Below are positions 57,536-64,000 of a DNA stretch of 64,000 nucleotides, piece by piece. The position numbers and the translations under genes were made by a program. Within the stretch, counting starts at the first letter, position 1. Each line of letters starts with the position of its first letter. Below the pieces are notes generated by a model. That model was not told the origin of the DNA and did no database searches. It saw nothing but the letters and a program-made list of their open reading frames with translations. The stretch covers positions 8,531,379-8,595,378 of the forward strand of contig NC_134439.1 in assembly GCF_030867145.1 (NCBI RefSeq), given 5' to 3'. This DNA is from Opisthocomus hoazin. Lineage: Eukaryota > Chordata > Aves > Opisthocomiformes > Opisthocomidae.

Positions 57536-57617
57536 TAGGCACCAAATAGATTTATTTGAAAATAATACCTACAAAATAGAATGGTGAGGATTCATAGCTT
57601 TCTAGCTACAAATCCTC

Positions 57618-57633
57618 AAAAGAAAAGGAGGGA
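57618..57633 (+). other. ERV A polypurine tract
   Basis: Sixteen purines (aaaagaaaaggaggga) directly before the 3' LTR, as expected for the plus-strand primer. Confidence 0.85.
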
Positions 57634-57634
57634 T

Positions 57635-58064
57635 TGATAACTGTAAATGTAACAAATGTAACATGTAGGGGATGTTATCACTTCAGGTGGTCAGAAACAA
57701 GTCTTGGCTCTTTGTGAATAATTGGGAAGGTTGCAAGACAAGGGACTCCTGAATCATCCCTTTAGGCGCCTGGGCCTTGGGAGAACAGGGATGCAAACTA
57801 CAGAGATAAGGAGGCTGCAGGATAATCTGAAGACCCCCGCCGAGAGACGCCAAACAAACATGTGCGATGGACATTACTACGATAAACATTTCTTGGAAAT
57901 GTAATGAATATGTATGTTAACATAGCATAAATACCTAGTAACTGTGTCTCTTCGGGGCACACGTTCGAGGAGAGATCCCCTGCGTGCCCGGCGCCGCAAT
58001 GAAGAATCCCTGCTGAACAGTCTGCCGACTACTGAGTCTTCAACTCCGGCTTTTCACGGCATCA
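57635..58064 (+). repeat. ERV A 3' LTR (430 bp)
   Basis: Matches the 5' LTR except for about 15-20 substitutions and the 34-bp length difference. The poly(A) hexamer is changed to AATGAA (57998-58003). Confidence 0.92.
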
Positions 58065-58157
58065 GTGCTGAGCAGAAACGGCAACGAAACCGCCCTCGGG
58101 AACCGGGGTTACGGAGGCAGGAGCCCCAGCACTGCTGCCCACCCCGAGCTGCCCGGC

Positions 58158-58554
58158 TGGCCTGGGTTTGGCCGGGACAGGGTTAATTTTCGCCGGACCC
58201 CAGGAAGGGGCACAGCCGGGGGGTGGGGGCTGACCCCACCTGGCCCAACAGAGCCCGGTGTTCCATACCCTGTGACGTCACGCGGGGTTCCGGGGGGGGG
58301 CGGGGCAGCGGGAGCTCTCTCGCGGCTCGGCAGCGCGCGGCACCGGTGCGGTCCGAGAGCGCGGGTCTGTTTGTGTCGTGATTTCCCCTTATCTGTGTCG
58401 TTGTTGTTCCTGTTCCCTCTGTTTGCTGCTCTGTTAAACTGCCCTCATCCCCACCCACCCGTTCCTGCCTGGTTCTTTCCATTCTCCGCACGCCGGCGGG
58501 GGGAGGGGCGGCCGCGTGGCGCTTTTGTTGCCGGCGGCAGCCGAAACCCAAACA
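58158..58554 (+). repeat. ERV B 5' LTR (approximate limits)
   Basis: Starts near tggcctgggtttgg and ends near aaaca at 58554, six bases before the primer-binding site. CpG- and GC-rich compared with ERV A LTRs. Limits are uncertain by a few bases at the right and more at the left. Confidence 0.65.
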
Positions 58555-58560
58555 TTAAAT

Positions 58561-58578
58561 TGGCGCCACGCGTGGGGC
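58561..58578 (+). other. ERV B primer-binding site
   Basis: Starts TGGCGCC and ends GTGGGGC, similar to tRNA-Lys-type sites but with mismatches in the middle. The tRNA assignment is tentative. Confidence 0.6.
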
Positions 58579-58682
58579 GGGGATAACGGCAGGGCCGAGC
58601 AGCGGGTGTTAAAACTGCTTTCTTACATTTTGTTTAAATTTATTATACGCATTGACTGCGTTAGTTAAAGTCGCCGGTAAAA

Positions 58683-60801
58683 ATGTTTCTGACTTTGATC
58701 AGATGTCTCTGCTACGTAAACCCTTCCTTGCTGTACGTGTTCGCCGCCGTGCTGTTTGTTACCTCGGGGAAAAAGATCAGGATGACGATTTTGCTGTACT
58801 GTGTGATATCGACTTATGATATGATAACATCACCGTGCATGAAATTAGGCTTGTGTTTGCAGGCGGCACTGCGGTCATTTCCGTACCTCGGGTCCTACGT
58901 CTTAGAATTTGTTCATAATCAAACCCAGCCTGTGGGGGAAACCGGAGGGGATGCCTTCCCCCACTCTTTCGCCCCCCCTCTCTCCCTCAGGCTGGTCTTA
59001 ACTGCTTTTGAGAATTTCGAGTACCCGTGGGATGCTCAGGCCAGCACTCTCCTTTTGTTCTGCCTCCTGAATGGGTTGCAGGTTTTGTTTAGGGTTAAAC
59101 AAGTCGTTAAGAACATCGTGCAGAGACCTGCCCCGGGGCTGGATAGCTGTGAGTGGCTGGGGGTGTGGGACAGCATGTGCAGGTGTCTAGAGCAGTGGGC
59201 ACCTCCGGTGTGTTTTAAACTCACCCCTGAACAAATACAGAATCCGGACAATCTGGTAAAATACCTGCAAAAAGTGTGCTGCCACCCTGGGACCTCCAGA
59301 GAGACACAGATCACTGCCACGTGCTGGGGTCTGGCCCACGCCTACCGAGCCCTGTTCAACCGGATTCAGTGCCTTAAGGGGAAGGGGGGGGAAACGAAGC
59401 GGCAGGCACTGGCGCTGCCCCCCCAGCCGGCCCTGCAGCCCCTCCAGCCCAGCAGGCAGTCACAGCCCCCCCGACCGGCACCACGGCTGCTGCAGCCACA
59501 GGCGCAGGTTCTGCCTCAGTTTCCCTGGCAGGCACAGCAGCGGCTCCAGCCCCAGCTCCAGCTGCAGGCAGCGCGGCTGAGCCCAGTGACCAACCTGTGC
59601 CGGCAGCAGTCGCCCCCGTAAAACTAAAGAAAGACGCAAAGAGAGCAGATCGCTCCGGGAGGGATGACGATGAGCCAGGGTCATCACGGGAGATAGAGAC
59701 AGAGATCATCACCCGGTCCCTGTCCCTGGGCGAGCTGAGAGACATGCGGAAAGATTTCAGCCGCCACCCAGGCAAGCACATTGCCACCTGGCTGCTGCGG
59801 TGCGGGGATAACGGGGCCAGCAGCTTGGAGTTAGAGGGCAAGGAAGCCAAGCAGCTGGGATCCCTGGCCAGGGACGGGGCATTGACAAGGTCATTGGGAA
59901 AAAGGAACAAGTCCTCAGCCTCTGGAGGAGACTTCTGTCAGGTGTGAGGGAGAGGTACCCCTTCAGTGACGATTTTGTATGTTATCCTGGCAAGTGGACC
60001 AATATGGAAAGGGGTATTCAGTACTTGAGGGAATTGGCTGTGCGGGAGCTGGTTTACTGTGACCCAGACGATGAGCAGGTACCCACAGACCCAGATGAAC
60101 TCCAGTGCTCACAATCACAGAATCACAGAATAGTAGGGGTTGGAAGGGACCTCTGTGGGTCATCTAGTCCAACCCTCCTGCTGAAGCAGGGTCACCTACA
60201 GCAGGTACCCACAGACCCAGATGAACTCCAGTGCTCACAATCCATGTGGAGGAAGTTTGTGCGGAGCGCACCATCCTCGCATGCCAACTCACTGGCAGTT
60301 GTAAACTGGAAGGGTAAGGAGGCACCAACAGTGGATGAGGTGGCTGTCAGACTCCGCCAATATGAGGAAAGTCTCTCTTCCTCCCTTGTCTCAGCTGTGG
60401 AGAAACTGGCCCGGGAGGTGCGGCAAATCAAAGAAAACATGTCCTACTCCCCACCTGTATGGGCCAGTGTCTCAGCTATTAGGGGCAAGCGTTTCTCTGC
60501 TCAGGAGAGGGAATACAGAGCCTACACACCACAGGGCACCCTGTGGTTCTACCTGCGTGACCACGGAGAGGACATGAGGAAGTGGGATGGAAAACCCACC
60601 TCAAGTCTAGAGGCACGAGTACGTGAGGTGCGAGGTAAAACAATCACCAAAGGGGATTCTGTTAGGAAAAATGCCGCTCCAGTTTCCAGCAGCCAGCTCT
60701 CCAGACCAGGTAGACAGTTTGACCTTGATTCCGATCCTCTGGAGGGGACCTCCAAGTCATTTTTACAGCAGGTGAGCAGCAAATTCTCTGACGAGGATTA
60801 G
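58683..60801 (+). pseudogene. ERV B gag, in three frames
   Basis: Three consecutive open pieces: 58683-59621, 59597-59947 and 59944-60801. The first starts with an ATG and has two hydrophobic stretches (residues about 15-28 and 34-44), then a Cys/Trp-containing domain and a Pro/Gln-rich end. The second holds capsid-like wording ('SLGELRDMRKDF', 'TWLLRCGDNGASS'). The third continues with capsid and a charged C-terminal part. The first frame change probably lies at or after the G8 run at 59384-59391; the second lies between about 59870 and 59945. Both look like single-base indels, so the gene is broken. A CR1 insertion lies in the third piece without shifting its frame. Confidence 0.8.
60113..60203 (-). 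mobile_element. Short CR1 inserted in ERV B gag
   Basis: About 90 bp, minus strand, from octamer tail (cacaatcacagaatcacag) to 'cctacagcag'. It is flanked by perfect 42-bp direct repeats (60075-60116 and 60201-60242) that partly overlap its ends. The total addition is 126 bp, so the gag frame stays open through it. Confidence 0.92.
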
Positions 60802-62301
60802 AGGGGCCCTGCCTCCAGCCAGGTGGAGGAAAGGGACAACCGTGTCTATTGGACGGTGTGGATTCGGTGGCCTGGCACGTCAGATCCACAAGAGTATCAA
60901 GCTCTAGTGGACACTGGTGCACAGTGTACTTTAATGCCATCAGAGTTCAAAGGGTCAGAGTCCATTTGCATTTCGGGAGTGACAGGGGGGTCCCAAGAGC
61001 TGAGTGTACTGGAGGCTGAAGTGAGCCTCACTGGGCAGGAGTGGCAGAAGCACCCCAATGTAACTGGCCCCGAGGCTCCGTGCATCCTTGGGATAGACCA
61101 TCTTAGGAGAGGGTATTTCAAGGACCCAAAGGGGTATCGGTGGGCTTTTGGCATAGCTGCTGTGGAGACGGAAGAAATTCAACAGCTGTCCATTTTGCCT
61201 GGTCTCTCGGAGGATCCTTCCGTTGTGGGGTTGCTGAGGGTTGAAGAACAACAGGTGCCAATCACGACCACAACGGTGCACCGGCGACAGTATCGTACCA
61301 ACCGAGACTCCCTTCTCCCCATTCATCAGCTGATCCGCCAGCTGGAGAGTCAAGGAGTGGTCACCAAAACTCGCTCACCCTTTAATAGTCCCATATGGCC
61401 AGTGAGAAAATCTACTGGAGAGTGGAGACTGACAATAGACTACCATGGCCTGAATGAAGTCACACCACCGCTGAGTGCTGCCGTGCCAGACATGTTGGAA
61501 CTTCAATATCAGCTGGAGTCAAAGGCAGCCAAGTGGTACGCTACAACTGACATCGCTAATGCATTCTTCTCCATCCCTTTGGCAGCAGAGTACAGGCCAC
61601 AGTTTGCTTTCACCTGGAGGGGCATCCAGTACACCTGGAATCGACTGCCCCAGGGGTGGAAACACAGTCCCACCATTTGCCATGGACTAATCCAGACTGC
61701 ACTGGAAAAGGGTGAAGCTCCAGAACATCTGCAGTACATCGATGACCTCATTGTATCGGGTGACACAGCGGAGGAAGTTTTTGAGAAAGGGGAGAAAATA
61801 GCTCAGATCCTTCTGAAAGCCGGTTTCGCCATAAAGCGAAGTAAAGTCAAGGGACCTGCGCAAGAGATCCAGTTTTTGGGAATAAAATGGCAGGATGGGT
61901 GCCGTCAAATCCCAATGGATGTCATCAACAAAATAGCAGCTATGTCTCCACCAACCAGCAAAAAGGAAGCACAGGCCTTCCTGGGTGTTGTGTGTTTTTG
62001 GAGGATGCACATCCCAAATTACAGCCAGATTGTAAGTGCTCTGTACCACGTGACCCGGAAGAAGAATGATTTTGAATGGGGCCCTGAGCAACGACAGGCA
62101 TTTGAACAGATTAAACGGGAGATAGTTCATGCCGTAGCCCTTGGTCCAGTCCGGTCAGGGCAAGATGTTAAAAACGTGCTCTACACCGCAGCCGGGGAGA
62201 ATGGCCCAACCTGGAGTCTCTGGCAGAAAGCACCAGGGGAGACTCGAGGTCGACCCCCGGGGTTCTGGAGCCGGGGATACAAAGGATCCGAGGCCCGCTA
62301 G
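60802..62301 (+). pseudogene. ERV B protease and reverse transcriptase
   Basis: Open from the codon after the gag amber stop, in the same frame as the last gag piece. The protease active site 'ALVDTGAQC' is near 60902-60928. RT follows with 'WRLTIDYHGLNEV', 'TTDIANAFFSIPL', 'LPQGWKHSPTICHG' and the YIDD box at 61735-61746, all catalytic aspartates present. A TAG at 62299-62301 ends the frame where the connection to RNase H would continue; the same frame is open on both sides of it. Confidence 0.92.
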
Positions 62302-63991
62302 ACTCCCACTGAAAAAGAGATTCTGGCAGCACATGAAGGCGTTCGAGCTGCTTCAGAAGTGGTCGGCACTGAAGCACAGCTCCTCCTAGCACCATGCTTG
62401 CCGGTCCTGGGCTGGATGTTCAAAGAGAGGGTCCCCTCTACGCATCATGCCACCGATGCTACGTGGAGTAAGTGGGTCGCTCTGATCACCCAGCGCGCCC
62501 GAATGGGAAACCCCAGTCGCCCAGGAATTCTGGAGGTCATCATGGACTGGCCAGAAGGCAAAGATTTTGGAGCATCGCCAGAGGAGGAGGTGACACGTGC
62601 TGAAGAGGCCCCACTGTATAACCAGCTGCCAGAAGATGAGAAACAATATGCCCTGTTCACGGATGGGTCCTGTCGCATTGTGGGGAAGCAGCGGAGGTGG
62701 AAGGCTGCTGGATGGAGCCCTGCACGACAAGTCGCGGAAACTGCCGAGGGAGAAGGTGAGTCCAGCCAGTTTGCAGAGGTGAAAGCCATCCAGCTGGCTT
62801 TAGACATTGCCAGTCGAGAGAAGTGGCCAGTGCTCTATCTTTACACCGACTCTTGGATGGTGGCCAATGCCTTGTGGGGGTGGCTGCAGCAATGGAAGAA
62901 GAACAACTGGCAGCGCAGAGGCAAACCTATCTGGGCTGCCCCATTGTGGCAAGATATTGCTGCCCGGCTGGAGCAGTTGGCTGTAAAAGTCCGTCACGTG
63001 GACGCCCACGTCCCTAAGACTCGGGCCACTGAAGAACATCAAAACAACCAGCAGGTAGATCAGGCTGCTAAGATTGAAGTGGCTCAGGTGGATCTGGACT
63101 GGCAACATAAGGGTGAACTGTTTATAGCTCGGTGGGCCCATGACACCTCGGGCCACCAAGGAAGAGACGCGACATACAGATGGGCTTGTGACCGAGGGGT
63201 GGACTTGACCATGGACACTATCGCACAGGTTATCCATGAATGTGAAACATGCGCTGCAATCAAGCAAGCCAAGCGGGTAAAGCCTCAGTGGTATGGAGGA
63301 CGATGGCTAAAATATAAATATGGGGAGGCTTGGCAGATTGACTACATCACACTGCCACAAACCCGCCAAGGCAAGCGCTATGTGCTCACAATGGTGGAGG
63401 CCACCACCGGGTGGCTGGAAATCTACCCTGTGCCCCATGCCACTGCCCGGAATACCATCCTGGGCCTGGAAAAACAAGTCCTGTGGCGACATGGCACTCC
63501 CGAAAGAACTGAGTCGGACAACGGGACTCATTTTTGCAACAGCCTCATAGACACCTGGGCCAAAGAACACGGTATTGAGTGGGTGTATCACATCCCCTAC
63601 CATGCACCAGCCTCTGGAAAGATCGAACGTTACAATGGGCTGCTAAAAAACACTTTGAGGGCAATGGGGGGGTGGGACTTTCAAAAATTGGGATACCCAT
63701 TTAGCAAAGGCCACCTGGTTGGTTAACACCAGGGGATCCACCAACCGGGCTGGTCCGGCCCAGTCAAAACCTCAGCGCCCAGTAGAAGGGGATAAAGTCC
63801 CTGTAGTGCACATGCGGAACATGTTAGGGAAGACGGTTTGGGTCAGTCCTGCCTCGGGCAAAGGCAAGCCCATCCGCGGGATTGCCTTTGCTCAAGGACC
63901 TGGGTGTACCTGGTGGGTAATGCGGAAGGATGGGGAAGTCCGATGTGTACCTCATGGGGATTTGATTTCGGGCGAGAATAGTCCTAAATAA
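62302..63991 (+). pseudogene. ERV B RNase H and integrase
   Basis: Frame 1 continues open to 63726: RNase H with 'LFTDGSC', 'FAEVKAIQLAL' and 'LYTDSWMVANAL'; integrase zinc region 'HDTSGHQGRD...' with 'CETCAAIK'; core aspartates in 'WQIDYITLP' and 'ESDNGTHFC' and the glutamate in 'GKIERYNGLLK'. At about 63700-63719 the coding sense moves to frame 2, where the integrase C-terminal domain runs to a stop at 63991. This is a frameshift, so integrase as a whole is interrupted. Confidence 0.92.
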
Positions 63992-64000
63992 ATTGTATAA

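Larger units (their letters stand above)
51728..58064 (+). mobile_element. ERV A: decayed class I (gammaretrovirus-like) provirus
   Basis: Paired LTRs beginning TG and ending CA (51728-52191 and 57635-58064) are flanked by a 4-bp duplication, GTGC (51724-51727 and 58065-58068), the size made by gammaretroviral integrases. Between them lie a primer-binding site, a leader, RT, RNase H, integrase and env remnants in order, and a polypurine tract. Every gene is interrupted by stops or shifts, and gag and protease are not recognisable. AT content is far above the host flanks. Roughly 15-20 substitutions separate the LTRs by eye (about 4%), plus one indel. Confidence 0.93.
58158..64000 (+). mobile_element. 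ERV B: ERV-L-type provirus, 3' end beyond window
   Basis: Order: LTR, primer-binding site, gag, protease, RT, RNase H, integrase. The LTR start (tggcctgggtttggccggga, then cagggttaattttc) resembles avian ERV-L LTRs, and the pol wording is that of avian ERV-L. No env is visible; integrase ends 9 bp before the window edge. Far better preserved than ERV A, with long open frames, so probably younger, but it carries frame changes in gag and at the integrase end and an amber codon after RT. The left boundary is set by LTR resemblance only, because the partner LTR is off-window. Confidence 0.9.

Overview
The window is a GC-rich piece of a bird genome. Three things point there: CR1 LINE fragments whose 3' tails carry the 8-bp repeat ATTCTGTG, an ERV-L-type and a gammaretrovirus-like endogenous retrovirus of avian style, and four vertebrate genes (CCDC43, DBF4B, ADAM11, GJC1) in the order and orientation known from human 17q21.31. 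Chicken carries this synteny block on microchromosome 27. The base composition fits a microchromosome, but the species cannot be named from the sequence alone.

Layout. 1-2459 is the first intron of CCDC43 (minus strand), with its first coding exon at 2460-2636. A 342-bp CpG-rich interval (2637-2978) separates it from DBF4B (plus strand, 11 coding exons, 2979-15850, poly(A) signal 16291). 16.3-20.8 kb is intergenic, with runs of G and CR1 copies. ADAM11 (plus strand, 26 coding exons, 20810-31684) follows; I placed every splice junction, and the frame closes to 756 codons plus stop. Its introns hold a series of unrelated minisatellites (units of 11, 14, 19, 21, 58 and 84 bp among others). Two alternative C-termini are encoded. 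33.6-45.2 kb holds CR1 copies and no recognisable gene. GJC1 (connexin 45, minus strand) has its single-exon CDS at 48044-49225, with an AT-richer 3' UTR running left to about 45.2 kb. A splice acceptor sits just upstream of its start codon, and a candidate 5' exon lies at 51214-51327.

The right end is viral. A decayed class I (gammaretrovirus-like) provirus has paired LTRs and a 4-bp target duplication (51728-58064). Less than 100 bp further on starts an ERV-L-type provirus (about 58158 to beyond the window end) that keeps long gag, protease-RT and RNase H-integrase reading frames. These are broken by two frame changes in gag, an amber codon after RT and a shift near the integrase C-terminus. 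A short CR1 fragment lies in its gag between 42-bp direct repeats.

Functionally the host genes are independent: CCDC43 and DBF4B share a head-to-head promoter region; DBF4B is a regulatory subunit of CDC7 kinase; ADAM11 is a catalytically dead neuronal ADAM; GJC1 makes gap-junction channels. The most unusual observation is that four ADAM11 introns (1, 4, 8 and 19) have lengths divisible by three and carry no stop codon in the frame of both flanking exons. Intron 19 (1299 nt, 433 codons) consists almost entirely of a 58-bp minisatellite. Base composition and repeats may explain this, but it can be tested with RNA data.
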